Notes: generated by a model from the sequence alone, not told the origin. 13,519 bases of DNA from CAMEON01 sp045643785 (GCA_045643785.1 JAZRFR010000043.1:1-13519), one strand, 5' to 3'; positions 1-7,691 are shown, numbered from the stretch's first letter. Numbers and translations: made by a program.

Positions 1-47
1 CCTCATAGGCCAATACATCCACTTCTACAATCATGAACGTATCCAAC

Positions 48-87
48 TCAAAACAAAACTGACACCACTCGAAAAGCGATGTCAGTT
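48..87 (-). terminator. Rho-independent terminator downstream of the rhamnosidase gene
   Basis: On the minus strand a 12-bp stem (positions 76-87 pairing with 57-68, two G-U pairs, 7-base loop) is followed by a T-rich tract, TTTGTTTTGA, at 56-47. It lies about 110 bases beyond the rhamnosidase stop codon and reads in the same direction, so it most likely ends that transcript. A second small perfect hairpin (6-bp arms, 151-165) lies closer to the stop but has no T-tract. Nothing else is recognisable in 1-195. Confidence 0.7.
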
Positions 88-195
88 CGTTGCCTAATTG
101 TTAAATATCCTACCCTCATGGGGCTTTTTGTACTGTCCGTACAATTTGGGGCAGTTCAAAACTGCGGCGGGGGGATCTTGTTATTCGGTGAAAAA

Positions 196-2718
196 TTACT
201 TCTGCACGAAGGTGTAGCTACCTGCATCCAGCTCCACGACCAGAGCCTTGCCGCAGGGGCAGATCTTGCCGTCGGCAAACTTCTTCTCCACGCCGTTGAC
301 GGTGTAGGTCTCGGCGTCGGTCAGAATGGGCAGATACAGAGTGGTCGCCACAGGCACCGTGCATTCGTACACAAAGCCGTCGGTGGTATCCCAGTTGGAT
401 ACGATCAGACCGTTGACCGACTCAAAGGAGGTCTTGGCCCACTTGATGAGCTCCTGACCCTCGGGGATCTCGTCGGGGGTACGGGTGTCGGGCTTGGGCT
501 GGAGGATGGGATGGGCGAAGCCGGGAGCATCCTCGGTGGTCTCGATACCCGCGATGTGGCGGTACATCCACTCCTGGATCGCGCCGTAGGCGTAGTGGTT
601 GAAGGAGTTCATGGCCACGTTACCGAAGCCGGTAGCCTTGGTGTAGGAATTCCAACGCTCCCAGATGGTGGTGGCACCCTGGTAGATGCTGTACAGCCAG
701 GAGGGATTCTCGGTCTGCAAAAGCAGAGAGTAGGCCAGATTGTTCTCACCGAACTCAGCCAGCACCTCGTTGAGAATGCAGGTGCCCACGAAACCGGTGG
801 AGAGCTTGTAGCCGTTGTCGATGATCTTCTGCTTCAGCGCGGCTACGGCGGCGGGACGCTTATCCTCGTCCAACAGTCCGATCCGCAGAGCCAGCAGATA
901 GCCGCACTGGGTACGGTTCTCGGGGTTCAGTTCACCGTTTTCATCGCAGTACAGGGAGCGGAAGTGGTCACGCACCTTGGCGTAGGTTGCCTTATAATGC
1001 TCGGCGCGATCATCCTTGCCGATGGCGCGGGACATAGCCTCCATGTAGATGCAGTCCAGGGCGTAGTAGGCTACACAGATGAGGCGGGCATCGGTGCCCT
1101 CGTAGGCCAGCCAGTCACCGTAGTGAGGATTGGGCGCATTCATGTTCGCGCGCTCCAGCCAATCCATGTACTTCTCCATGGACGCGTAATGCTCCTCGAT
1201 GATGGCGGTATCGGCGTACATCTTCCACATGGTGTAGGGGACGATGATACCCGCATCGCTCCAGGCCGCGCCGCCGAAGCCGACTACGCGGACAGTAGGA
1301 ATGACGTCGGGATATACGCCGTCGTCGTTCTGGGAGTCACGAGCATCCTGCAGCCACTTGTGGAAGAAGCCGTCCACATCGGCGTTGTAGGCCGCCGTGC
1401 CGCAGAAGGCCTGGGTGTCACCCGTCCAGCCCAGACGCTCGTCGCGCTGAGGACAGTCGGTGGGCACAGACAGGTAATTGCCGCGCTGACCCCAGATGAT
1501 GTTGGAGATGAGCTGGTTGACCACGGCATGGGAGGTCTCCATCTTACCCGTCTCACGGGTAGCCGAGCCGATAACAGGGCAAGCCACGTTCGTGAACTCC
1601 ACGTCCTCGGTGGCGGTGATCTCCAGGTAACGGAAGCCGAAGAAGGTAAAGGTGGGGCAGTAGTACTCACCGGCCTCGTCACCCTTCAGCACGTAGTAGG
1701 CCTTGGCCTTGGCGGAACGGTAGTTGATGGTATAGATGGAACCCTCGGGGTTGTCGTTGCCGCGGGACTCCAGACCCGAGTCGTTGAGCATCTCGCCCAC
1801 GCGGATCTGCACGGTGGTTCCCTTTCCGCCCTTGACGGTAAAGGTAGGCCAGCCCACCATGTTCTGACCCAGGTCAATAACCGCGGTCTCGCCCTTGCAG
1901 AGTTTGAAGCTATCCTCGCCCTCGGACTCGCGCACCACGTGGATCTTACCGTAATCCGAACCGTTGTCCTCGGTGCCGTTGTAGACCACGATGGTCTCGG
2001 GCTTGCGGGTCAGTCCCTCACGAACCATGATGGTGGGACCAACCTGAGGGGTTACGAAAATGTCGTAGTCCTCGGTGGTGACCGCATCCCACTTCACGCA
2101 GTTGCAGCCCTTGGACAAGCCGCGCAGAGTGGGCTCGTTGGCATCGTACAGCTCACCGTCCCAGATGTCGGAGGCGCGGATGGCGCTGCCCCAGGCACCC
2201 TGCCAGGTGTCGTCGGTGTAGTAGGTCTGATCGCCCTTGGCATCCAGCAGATGAATGGCGGCCAGCAAAGAGATGTGGGTCTCACCGTAAGTACCCAGCG
2301 CGATGCGGCCGTTGTACCAACCGGGAGCAACGGCGATGAGCAGCGTATTCTCGCCGTCCACCAGGTAAGGAGCCAGATCGTAGGAGTAGTAGAGAACGCG
2401 CTCCTTGTAATCCGTCCAGCCGGGCTTCATCTCGTCGAAGACCTCTGCGCCATTCTCATCCTTACGACCTACGCGACGGCCGTTAACCCAAATATCGAAC
2501 ACACCCAGGGCGGTCGCATCGATGCGGGCAGACTTCAAGTCTTCAACGGCAAACTGCTTGCGGAACAGAGCAATACCGCCCACGTCCTCAATGGGCGCAA
2601 ACTGATCGGCGCGTCCCAGGGCATTCTCCCAGGGATTCTTCTTCTCCACGGCCACATCCGCGGGGTTGGCGTAGGTGATCCACTTGCCCAGACCACCGGT
2701 CATGAAATCCTTACTCAT
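196..2718 (-). CDS. Alpha-L-rhamnosidase, GH78 family (840 aa, cytoplasmic)
   Basis: Predicted to release terminal alpha-L-rhamnose from plant glycosides, pectic rhamnogalacturonan oligomers or bacterial polysaccharide fragments. The family uses an inverting mechanism. Visible architecture: an N-terminal jelly-roll region (about 35-200), a rhamnosidase beta domain with VIDLGQNMVGWP (about 275-290), an (alpha/alpha)6 catalytic domain (about 385-725) and a C-terminal beta-sandwich (about 730-835). The catalytic signature DCPQRDERLGWTGDTQAF starts at Asp421; Glu427 is the likely general acid. TTIWERW contains Glu687, the likely general base. NSFNHYAYGAI is also typical of GH78. The length is normal and there is no signal peptide, so the substrate is probably imported. 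The ATG at 2718 follows AAAGGA at 10 bases. The gene has its own promoter and terminator and looks like a host gene, not part of the neighbouring phage operon. Family assignment is firm; the substrate is not known. Confidence 0.95.
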   Translation of the reverse strand: MSKDFMTGGLGKWITYANPADVAVEKKNPWENALGRADQFAPIEDVGGIALFRKQFAVEDLKSARIDATALGVFDIWVNGRRVGRKDENGAEVFDEMKPGWTDYKERVLYYSYDLAPYLVDGENTLLIAVAPGWYNGRIALGTYGETHISLLAAIHLLDAKGDQTYYTDDTWQGAWGSAIRASDIWDGELYDANEPTLRGLSKGCNCVKWDAVTTEDYDIFVTPQVGPTIMVREGLTRKPETIVVYNGTEDNGSDYGKIHVVRESEGEDSFKLCKGETAVIDLGQNMVGWPTFTVKGGKGTTVQIRVGEMLNDSGLESRGNDNPEGSIYTINYRSAKAKAYYVLKGDEAGEYYCPTFTFFGFRYLEITATEDVEFTNVACPVIGSATRETGKMETSHAVVNQLISNIIWGQRGNYLSVPTDCPQRDERLGWTGDTQAFCGTAAYNADVDGFFHKWLQDARDSQNDDGVYPDVIPTVRVVGFGGAAWSDAGIIVPYTMWKMYADTAIIEEHYASMEKYMDWLERANMNAPNPHYGDWLAYEGTDARLICVAYYALDCIYMEAMSRAIGKDDRAEHYKATYAKVRDHFRSLYCDENGELNPENRTQCGYLLALRIGLLDEDKRPAAVAALKQKIIDNGYKLSTGFVGTCILNEVLAEFGENNLAYSLLLQTENPSWLYSIYQGATTIWERWNSYTKATGFGNVAMNSFNHYAYGAIQEWMYRHIAGIETTEDAPGFAHPILQPKPDTRTPDEIPEGQELIKWAKTSFESVNGLIVSNWDTTDGFVYECTVPVATTLYLPILTDAETYTVNGVEKKFADGKICPCGKALVVELDAGSYTFVQK

Positions 2719-2797
2719 GGTATCATATTCCTTTCAAAAAGCATGGGTGCCCGCCCTATGGCAGGGGGCGCTCCCCGACTCCGCCTCAGCGTTGGGT

Positions 2798-2825
2798 GCT
2801 CGGCGCTCGGCGCACGGCGCGCGGC
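2798..2825. repeat. Four tandem copies of the 7-mer GCNCGGC
   Basis: Four perfectly contiguous 7-bp units (GCTCGGC, GCTCGGC, GCACGGC, GCGCGGC on the plus strand) lie in the predicted untranslated leader of the rhamnosidase gene, between its -10 box and its start codon. The unit differs only at its third base. This could be slippage-prone sequence or a GC-rich structured leader; no function is established. Confidence 0.6.
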
Positions 2826-2841
2826 GGTCGTCTTCGGAAAC

Positions 2842-2870
2842 AGTATACCATATAATATAACATTATGCAA
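2842..2870 (-). promoter_or_regulatory. Sigma-A promoter of the rhamnosidase gene
   Basis: Read on the minus strand: -35 TTGCAT (2870-2865), a 17-bp A/T-rich spacer, and -10 TATACT (2847-2842). The start site is expected near 2835, giving a leader of about 117 bases before the ATG at 2718. The promoter shows that the rhamnosidase can be transcribed independently of the phage operon that ends at 2939. Confidence 0.75.
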
Positions 2871-2919
2871 GCGGTTTTGTGAAAAAAGTACGAAAAATCA
2901 TGAAATTTCACGCGCGTTC

Positions 2920-2957
2920 CACGCGGGAAACCCGCAGGTCACTCGTATTCCCGCGTG
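2920..2957 (-). terminator. Inverted repeat at the end of the phage operon (weak terminator candidate)
   Basis: Perfect 10-bp arms at 2920-2929 and 2948-2957 are separated by 18 bases and span the stop codon of the propeller gene. A shorter GCGGG/CCCGC hairpin is nested inside. In the minus direction no T-tract follows directly (only ATTTTT about 20 bases on), so this is a poor intrinsic terminator. It is nevertheless the only candidate before the rhamnosidase promoter. Confidence 0.35.
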
Positions 2958-4567
2958 ACAGAGTGGATCACCCAGTCTCCCTTCATACGCAGGATCACGC
3001 GGACGCCGTCACAGGGATTCGACGGCATACGCATGCGGAGAAGCCGATCCGTCATTTTCCCCTCAAAACACCCCAGCAAAACAGGCGCCGTCCCGTCCGC
3101 ATCCTTCCCAACGTATCCGTCCGCGCAATCGACCCACACCTCCAGGCTTGCCCCTTCGGCGGCCGTCGCCCGAATGTACAGACCTTGCGGGCGGCACAGA
3201 TCGGGTTGCAGATGATAATCCGGAGGGAGCACGGCCGTGGCTTCCTTGAGCCCATACACACCCGTTTCGTTAAGCATGCATTCCGTACTCCGTCCGTCGG
3301 ACGAGGTCTTCCAAATAAAACCATCCGTGCCGAGGAGATACAGAAAGCCCTCCCTTTGCGCCATGCAAACCGGATGCAGATCATCCTCTGCATACCACTC
3401 ATCCTGCAAGGGCTGGTACACGTACTGTCGCCACTCCGTTCCGTTTTGGGTGATAGCCAGATAGTAGGCCTGTCCGTCGCTTCCGCCGCAACCGTCAGTA
3501 GCCACACCGCCCACAAGAGGAGCGACCCATTCGGGATCCTGTCCCCGATAACGGAATACGCCTCCTCCGGCGCAATAGTACAGCGCGCCCCCTACTTCAC
3601 AGAGGGTTTTGGCCAAGGCCCCGGGGATACCGACAGCAGTTCTGTCCTGCAGAGCAAAGGTATCTGCGCGATTGCCCAACAGCTTGTAGATGCGATCCGA
3701 CTTAAAAAAGATCACGTAGCCCTGCCAGGTGGCGCAGGCCGTCAGATCTCCCTCGCTGTCGGTGTGCAGGATCACGGGGCCCGCTCCGTCAGTCCCCTTG
3801 CCGCTGTGAAAATCCGTGGCGCTCCCCTCGGCGCTGATGTACACGTCCTTGCCGCGAATTCCGTATATACGGTTTCCGCTGACACATACACGGTCCAGAT
3901 CGGGCGCCTCACGGAGAAAGCGCGCGTTGCTCTTGAGCGTCGTGCTCAGATACTCCTTGACCGTAGCGGTTCGTCCGTGCACCGAAACGATGTGGTAGTA
4001 CCCCTGCGGCGCGGGGATATTGTCGTCTTCACTTCGGACGCGCAGACCGTCTCCCGCCGCAAATCCCAAGTCATTCCAGGTCTTTCCGCTGGGCAAGGTC
4101 ATGGTATATCCCGCAAATTCCACCTGCTCGATCACACCGCTGTCCAATTCCATGGGGTATAGCCGATCCTCCCCTCGCTTCACGTAAAGCTTATCGGGAT
4201 ACAGGTACAGGCGGTCGTTGAAAACGAAAAACAGTTTTTCGCTATTGCTCACGCTTCCGATCTGCCGCGTAGGCTGTCTGTTAGAAGTCGCGTACAGGGT
4301 AGTCCCCCGCGCATAGAACAGGGAGCCGTCAAAGAAGGTCATGCCCTCGGGCGCTCCGGTTCCGCTCAAACTCACAAACGCTCCACGGGGCAAGCGGGTC
4401 GCCAACGCTCCGCGGCCACGGGCAGACAGGTTACTCATTTCGGAAATACAACCCTTTCCCATGGCAGAAAGCCCGCCAAAGCGGGTGATCTCAGTTCGTT
4501 CACGGCGCGGCAGGACAGTCAGCTTCGGCAAAAGCCCGTCGCCACTTGCAACTTTTCGAGTTCCCAT
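2939..4567 (-). CDS. Beta-propeller-like phage virion protein (542 aa; P22 gp10-like head closure/tail hub candidate)
   Basis: The protein has repeated short beta-rich units typical of propeller blades, for example DGSLFYARGTTLYA (near residue 80), VFNDRLYLYPDKLYV, GNRIYGIRGKDVYIS, WQGYVIFFKSDRIYKLLG, GGALYYCAGGGVFRYRG and GFLYLLGTDGFIWKTSS. A separate C-terminal beta domain covers about 445-542. There is no signal peptide or membrane segment. Large propeller proteins at this position in podovirus-type operons close the portal channel or form the tail tube hub (P22 gp10, T7 gp12), and that is the inferred role. ATG at 4567 follows AAGGAGG at six bases and starts one base after the upstream stop. 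It is the last gene of the operon; no tail needle, ejection or spike gene follows. The role is inferred from repeats and position, not from a confirmed family match. Confidence 0.7.
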   Translation of the reverse strand: MGTRKVASGDGLLPKLTVLPRRERTEITRFGGLSAMGKGCISEMSNLSARGRGALATRLPRGAFVSLSGTGAPEGMTFFDGSLFYARGTTLYATSNRQPTRQIGSVSNSEKLFFVFNDRLYLYPDKLYVKRGEDRLYPMELDSGVIEQVEFAGYTMTLPSGKTWNDLGFAAGDGLRVRSEDDNIPAPQGYYHIVSVHGRTATVKEYLSTTLKSNARFLREAPDLDRVCVSGNRIYGIRGKDVYISAEGSATDFHSGKGTDGAGPVILHTDSEGDLTACATWQGYVIFFKSDRIYKLLGNRADTFALQDRTAVGIPGALAKTLCEVGGALYYCAGGGVFRYRGQDPEWVAPLVGGVATDGCGGSDGQAYYLAITQNGTEWRQYVYQPLQDEWYAEDDLHPVCMAQREGFLYLLGTDGFIWKTSSDGRSTECMLNETGVYGLKEATAVLPPDYHLQPDLCRPQGLYIRATAAEGASLEVWVDCADGYVGKDADGTAPVLLGCFEGKMTDRLLRMRMPSNPCDGVRVILRMKGDWVIHSVTREYE

Positions 4568-4568
4568 G

Positions 4569-4745
4569 TCACGCCTCCTTCTCTGCCGCGGCCAACTGAT
4601 CCAGCGCCTTCTGCATTTCGGGCAGCAAAAACTCCATTTCAGATGTGAAAAGAGCCAGATACGCCTCCAACGTCCGCAGGCGGGTCTGCTCGTCGGTCTC
4701 CGCAGAGGCGACGAAACGGCCGCATTTCAAAATCAGTTTCTCCAC
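4569..4745 (-). CDS. Small phage protein, GTG start (58 aa)
   Basis: This short frame starts with GTG at 4745, preceded by an excellent GGGAGG ribosome binding site at six bases. It overlaps the end of the upstream gene by 13 bases and stops one base before the propeller gene ATG. The product starts MEKLILKCGRFVASAETDEQ and is predicted to be mostly helical: hydrophobic N-terminus, then a charged amphipathic helix with Leu/Met spacing and an acidic/basic tail ending in EKEA. Tight packing between two phage genes and the strong SD support a real gene. Function is unknown; a connector or virion assembly role is possible from position only. Confidence 0.75.
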   Translation of the reverse strand: MEKLILKCGRFVASAETDEQTRLRTLEAYLALFTSEMEFLLPEMQKALDQLAAAEKEA

Positions 4746-4972
4746 AAAAAGCCTCCCATTCCCGCCATGGCAGACGCCTCACACCACCGACATCCGTGAT
4801 CCAGCAAGTAGAGTGCTCCCCCGGCTGCCACTACCGCCGCAGAACCGGGCGCATCGCTCACAGGCAACTCCGATACGTCCTCGGCCGTATCGCACAGATA
4901 CAAACGGCGGTATACACTCATCCCGCGGCTGTCCCGCAGGACGGTCTTTTCCTGTTGCAGTACCGAAAACAT
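4733..4972 (-). CDS. Small phage structural-operon protein of unknown function (79 aa)
   Basis: The product starts MFSVLQQEKTVLRDSRGMSV and ends in a Gly/Ala/Cys-rich tail containing HGCRWCEAS. No known domain is recognised. I chose the ATG at 4972 because it lies two bases after the upstream stop codon, with a purine-rich GGGGGTGTGAGT before it. An earlier in-frame ATG at 4999 would add nine residues and overlap the upstream gene by 25 bases. Its place between the connector-like 110-aa gene and the propeller gene suggests a minor head-tail joining or assembly role. Confidence 0.65.
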   Translation of the reverse strand: MFSVLQQEKTVLRDSRGMSVYRRLYLCDTAEDVSELPVSDAPGSAAVVAAGGALYLLDHGCRWCEASAMAGMGGFLWRN

Positions 4973-4974
4973 AC

Positions 4975-5307
4975 TCACACCCCCTGTCGCTTCAGCCACT
5001 TGCCGTAGCTTTGGTAAGCGGCATTGAACATGGTCGCGCCGTTCTCGTAGCGCCCCAGATCACCGTTCAGGTAATCCATCATGGTCAGCACGTACAGCCA
5101 ATACAGCTGGTCGTAGGGATGGGGCGCGCACAGCTCGGTGTCCGTGGGCGTTTCGCTGTCAAAGGCATCCGTTTCCTCGGGAAGACAACCCAACAGCTCC
5201 ACCTTGACCCGTCCCTCGATCTCACCGAGCAGTCTCAACTTAAGTGCATCGTCGGCGCGCCCGGGAGCCAGACTGTCCACCAACTCCATACAAGTTTGAA
5301 TATTCAT
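4975..5307 (-). CDS. Head-tail connector/adaptor-like protein (110 aa)
   Basis: A mostly helical small protein with an N-terminal helix (MNIQTCMELVDSLAPGRADD), a middle containing LLGEIEGRVKVELLG, then CAPHPYDQLYWLYVLTMMDY and NGATMFNAAYQSYGKWLKR. This pattern (an APHPYDELY-type motif, then a helix with a Phe-Asn-x-Ala-Tyr stretch) is familiar from small proteins downstream of the capsid gene in clostridial prophages. Those are usually regarded as connector or adaptor proteins, comparable in position to P22 gp4 or gp6-like connectors. ATG at 5307; the upstream AAAGGAG is a rather distant 12 bases. The adaptor role is an inference from position and general resemblance. Confidence 0.7.
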   Translation of the reverse strand: MNIQTCMELVDSLAPGRADDALKLRLLGEIEGRVKVELLGCLPEETDAFDSETPTDTELCAPHPYDQLYWLYVLTMMDYLNGDLGRYENGATMFNAAYQSYGKWLKRQGV

Positions 5308-5348
5308 TCCCGTCTTGTTCTCCTTTCTCTTACAGGGATTGACCCACT

Positions 5349-5380
5349 CTCCCCTCCCGTCGCAGGGGACGGAAGGGGAG
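5349..5380. repeat. Strong 13-bp palindromic hairpin between two phage genes
   Basis: Arms at 5349-5361 and 5368-5380 pair over 13 bp with a single G-U pair (as RNA on the minus strand) and a 6-base loop. It occupies the 81-base gap between the 90-aa and 110-aa genes. No T-tract follows in the transcription direction, so it is not a standard terminator. It could be an RNA processing or stability element, or a REP-type palindrome. Confidence 0.6.
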
Positions 5381-5388
5381 ACGGCAAA

Positions 5389-5661
5389 TCAACCGTGGGC
5401 TTCCTCGGCCGCGCGGAAGCGGCTCTGCTCCGCCTCCAGCATCTCGGCGGTCTGGATATCCTGGATTTCAGACTGATCCAGTACCAGCGCGAACTTGCGC
5501 TTGATCTTGACCCACTCGCCGCGCTTGATGAGGCAGTTTTGGCCGTTGATCGCCACGTAGACGTCATCCTTGTAGCGGTCGTTATCGCGGAACAGCTTCA
5601 CCGCCACGTATTCGTTCAAGTACGCCTCCGCAGAGGTCGCACGATTCTTTCCGTTACTCAT
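5389..5661 (-). CDS. Small conserved-type phage protein downstream of the capsid gene (90 aa)
   Basis: The core reads YVAVKLFRDNDRYKDDVYVAINGQN followed (in the next residues) by CLIKRGEWVKIKRKFALVLDQSE and a charged helical tail ending in EEAHG. A beta-rich front (VFV-type strand, NGQ turn, RGEWVKI) followed by a helix is a pattern I associate with small proteins just after N4-type capsid genes in clostridial prophages. It may be a decoration or head-completion protein, but no function is established. Start chosen: ATG at 5661, eight bases after GAGGAG. ATG at 5667 is possible but only two bases from the SD. It is isolated from its neighbours by non-coding palindromic elements on both sides, unlike the rest of the operon. 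Confidence 0.7.
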   Translation of the reverse strand: MSNGKNRATSAEAYLNEYVAVKLFRDNDRYKDDVYVAINGQNCLIKRGEWVKIKRKFALVLDQSEIQDIQTAEMLEAEQSRFRAAEEAHG

Positions 5662-5694
5662 TGTCATTTCTCCTCTTTGTAAATCCATGTAAAA

Positions 5695-5850
5695 AGTTTT
5701 GGGGTTTCCAAAGGGACTTTTTCAAAAGTCCCTTTGGCGGGGGTAGCGAAGCGGCGACGTGGTAGTGAATGGATGCCGGTGGCATCCAGAGCCACGGCGT
5801 GACCGAGCCGCAGCGAGACCGGGGGCAGAGCCCCTCGTTCCCCCCCCGCT
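5695..5850. repeat. Non-coding palindrome-rich element (REP/MITE-like) inside the operon
   Basis: This gap of about 165 bases contains at least three perfect palindromes: a 14-bp inverted repeat at 5708-5737 (CCAAAGGGACTTTT arm), 8-bp arms at 5770-5788 (TGGATGCC), and 5-bp arms at 5822-5834 (GGGGC/GCCCC). It is flanked by an AAAAAGTTTTGGGG stretch on one side and C-rich sequence on the other. The composition and modular hairpins resemble dispersed intergenic repeats of gut Clostridia. The large hairpin could act as a transcription attenuator after the capsid gene, but no T-tract follows it directly. No coding frame with an SD is seen here. Confidence 0.6.
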
Positions 5851-5854
5851 CCCC

Positions 5855-7159
5855 TTAGTTTGCGCCGGACTCGAAGGTGGATGCGGTCTCGATACGGACC
5901 ATGAAGGCCTCCACGAGACGGACGGTTACCTTACCGGCCTTCCAGCCCACGGTCGCGCGCTGGTTGAGAGGATCGGAGGTACCGGCAGAGCCCAGCTGCT
6001 TGACGATGTGCTGGAGACCCTCGCCGCCCAGCTGGGTGGTACCGTAGGCGTTGTCACCCAGAACCAGAGTCGCGTAGACGTCACGGCCCTCGGCACCCGC
6101 CTCACCGGGATAGATCACAGCCTTGTCGGCGCAGGTGATGGGCAGAATGACGGTCTTGGCGCTGTCGGCGTACAGGGTCATGGTGTCGGCGGTATTGGCG
6201 CCAACGTATGCGCGCTGACCCTCGATCAGCACCCAACGGCCCACCAGCTCACCCTCGGCAACACCGGCGTCGCCGCCGATAAACTTGACGGCACCGGACT
6301 CGGTCACCGCGCCGTTGACGGTCAGAGTACGGCTGTCAGAAGCCAGATCCTCGGCGTGGAAGATCTTGGCCTCGCTGGACTCGATGAAGCGAACGCCCTC
6401 GATCTTACCGATCTCGCCCTCGAAGATGTGGGAAGGATCGGCGTACTGGTTGGGGTACTTCCAGGAGGGATCGTTCATCAGATCGTAGGAAACGTCGGGA
6501 TGGATGATGGCCACGTAGGAGCCGTTGATCTTCTCGGCGTTCTGGGACTTGAGGAAACGAACCGCACGGCGGATGCAATCCACGGTCAGATAGTGGTTAC
6601 CGGAGGTCTTGCCGCCGGTGAGCAGGTAACGGGCGGACACGGAGTTCTCACCGTACTGTACGTTGGTACCGCCCGCCAGCACCTCGCGGGAAATGGTATC
6701 CAGGGTACGGCCCGCCTGGGCGCCGAGCAGCTTGGTGGCCATGCAAAGATTGTTGTCCACAGCGGTGAACAGAAGCAGATCGGTCAGCTCCACGTAGCCG
6801 CCGTACTGAGCCACGGTGGCCTCCACCACGCTGACCCGCAGGTTCTGACCGTCGGGGGTCACGCCCTCGGTGATGGGTGTGGTACGCTTGGGCAGGGGAT
6901 CGTACTTGCGGAAGGAAATGGTCTTGGCGCCCTTGGGAATGCGATGCTTCTGGGCGAACAGATCGTGAGCCAGATAGGGCTCGGCGTTATCAATGAGATA
7001 ATCGCTGTAATAGGTCTGCATCTCGGCGGAAAGACCCTCGCCCTTGGCGTAAGGGGTCATCTCACCGGTTGCATTGTTGGAAACACCCTCGGTGCCCTGC
7101 ACCAGAGTGCCCGATGCGAAATGCTGCAGAAAATCGCAGCTGACGTTGATGGTTTTCAT
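5855..7159 (-). CDS. Major capsid protein, N4-gp56-type (434 aa)
   Basis: Forms the phage head shell. Family evidence is the run TTPITEGVTPDGQNLRVSVV (about 95-115) followed by EATVAQYGGYVELTDLLLFT, a conserved signature of N4-gp56-family capsids, plus AIIHPDVSYDLMNDPSW and a C-terminal TVGWKAGKVTVRLVEAFMVR. Length fits the family. ATG at 7159 is preceded by AGGAGG at seven bases, 22 bases after the scaffold stop. An upstream extension in the same frame would overlap the scaffold gene and lacks an SD. Residues 10-16 are FLQHFAS, which matches the Prp protease recognition motif (L27 LQFFAS, staphylococcal capsid LQHFAS). Cleavage between Phe14 and Ala15 is therefore predicted. Confidence 0.9.
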   Translation of the reverse strand: MKTINVSCDFLQHFASGTLVQGTEGVSNNATGEMTPYAKGEGLSAEMQTYYSDYLIDNAEPYLAHDLFAQKHRIPKGAKTISFRKYDPLPKRTTPITEGVTPDGQNLRVSVVEATVAQYGGYVELTDLLLFTAVDNNLCMATKLLGAQAGRTLDTISREVLAGGTNVQYGENSVSARYLLTGGKTSGNHYLTVDCIRRAVRFLKSQNAEKINGSYVAIIHPDVSYDLMNDPSWKYPNQYADPSHIFEGEIGKIEGVRFIESSEAKIFHAEDLASDSRTLTVNGAVTESGAVKFIGGDAGVAEGELVGRWVLIEGQRAYVGANTADTMTLYADSAKTVILPITCADKAVIYPGEAGAEGRDVYATLVLGDNAYGTTQLGGEGLQHIVKQLGSAGTSDPLNQRATVGWKAGKVTVRLVEAFMVRIETASTFESGAN

Positions 7160-7181
7160 GTTGTTCCTCCTGATTGAAATA

Positions 7182-7691
7182 TCAAAGTTGAACGGTCTCC
7201 CCGTTCTCGGCCCGCTTGGCCAGCATGGCCCGCTCACGGCGGGTCAGGCGGTCAACGGCGGGGTGCATCCGAATTCCGGCGGCGGCACTCAGGCCGTTTT
7301 CGGTGGGTCTCTGCCCGCGAGCGCGAATATGTCCCAGCAGGCGCTCCTCGCAGTCACGTACCGCGGCAGATACCGCCTCCGCCACCGCAGACTCCACGGC
7401 GCGGGAAACCTGCGCCTCCACAGCCGAAGCGACCCGCCCCTCAAAAATGTCTTCCATGTGGACGGCCTCGTAGAGCTGGCGAAGGGTGGGCTTCCCCTCC
7501 CCTCGCAAAAGCGCGCCCATGACGGGATGCTCCATTTCGGCGGCCAGATCGAAGTGGGGATAGATATCCCGCAGCTTCTCTGCCTCGGAAAGCAGTTCGG
7601 CAGGCCAAATCTCGGTCTCTTCTGCTGTCTGTGCTTCAGGAAGGCTCTCGGTCATCTCGACAGAGGTCTCCATAGCTTCCATTTGTTCCAT
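7182..7691 (-). CDS. Phage scaffolding protein candidate (169 aa)
   Basis: Expected to guide capsid assembly and then leave or be degraded. The sequence has a very acidic N-terminal part (MEQMEAMETSVEMTESLPEA), a helical centre, a long alanine/valine/glutamate helix (about 83-125, VASAVEAQVSRAVESAVAEA) likely to be a coiled coil, then RGQRPTENGLS and a basic C-terminus RLTRRERAMLAKRAENGE. The acidic-coil-basic layout and position between the Prp protease and capsid genes are those of scaffolds, whose basic C-terminal helix contacts the shell. ATG at 7691 follows AAAGGAG at six bases. Unlike the staphylococcal phage scaffold it shows no clear Prp cleavage motif. Confidence 0.8.
   Translation of the reverse strand: MEQMEAMETSVEMTESLPEAQTAEETEIWPAELLSEAEKLRDIYPHFDLAAEMEHPVMGALLRGEGKPTLRQLYEAVHMEDIFEGRVASAVEAQVSRAVESAVAEAVSAAVRDCEERLLGHIRARGQRPTENGLSAAAGIRMHPAVDRLTRRERAMLAKRAENGETVQL

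Noticed and set aside
196..2718. Rhamnosidase as a phage tailspike or depolymerase, by analogy with the P22 endorhamnosidase spike
   Set aside because: It is a full-length GH78 exo-enzyme with no phage-binding head domain and has its own promoter and terminator; P22 spike belongs to a different fold and family.
79..2958. Very long open frame on the plus strand antisense to the rhamnosidase
   Set aside because: It is the GC-driven mirror of a textbook GH78 gene: no SD, no recognisable domain, low-complexity Val/Gly/Leu-rich product.
5708..5737. Classical Rho-independent terminator after the capsid gene
   Set aside because: The stem is strong but no T-tract follows it directly on either strand, and essential-looking connector genes continue downstream.
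5759..7177. Long plus-strand frame antisense to the capsid gene
   Set aside because: Shadow of the N4-gp56 capsid; repetitive Gly/Val/Leu composition and no ribosome binding site.
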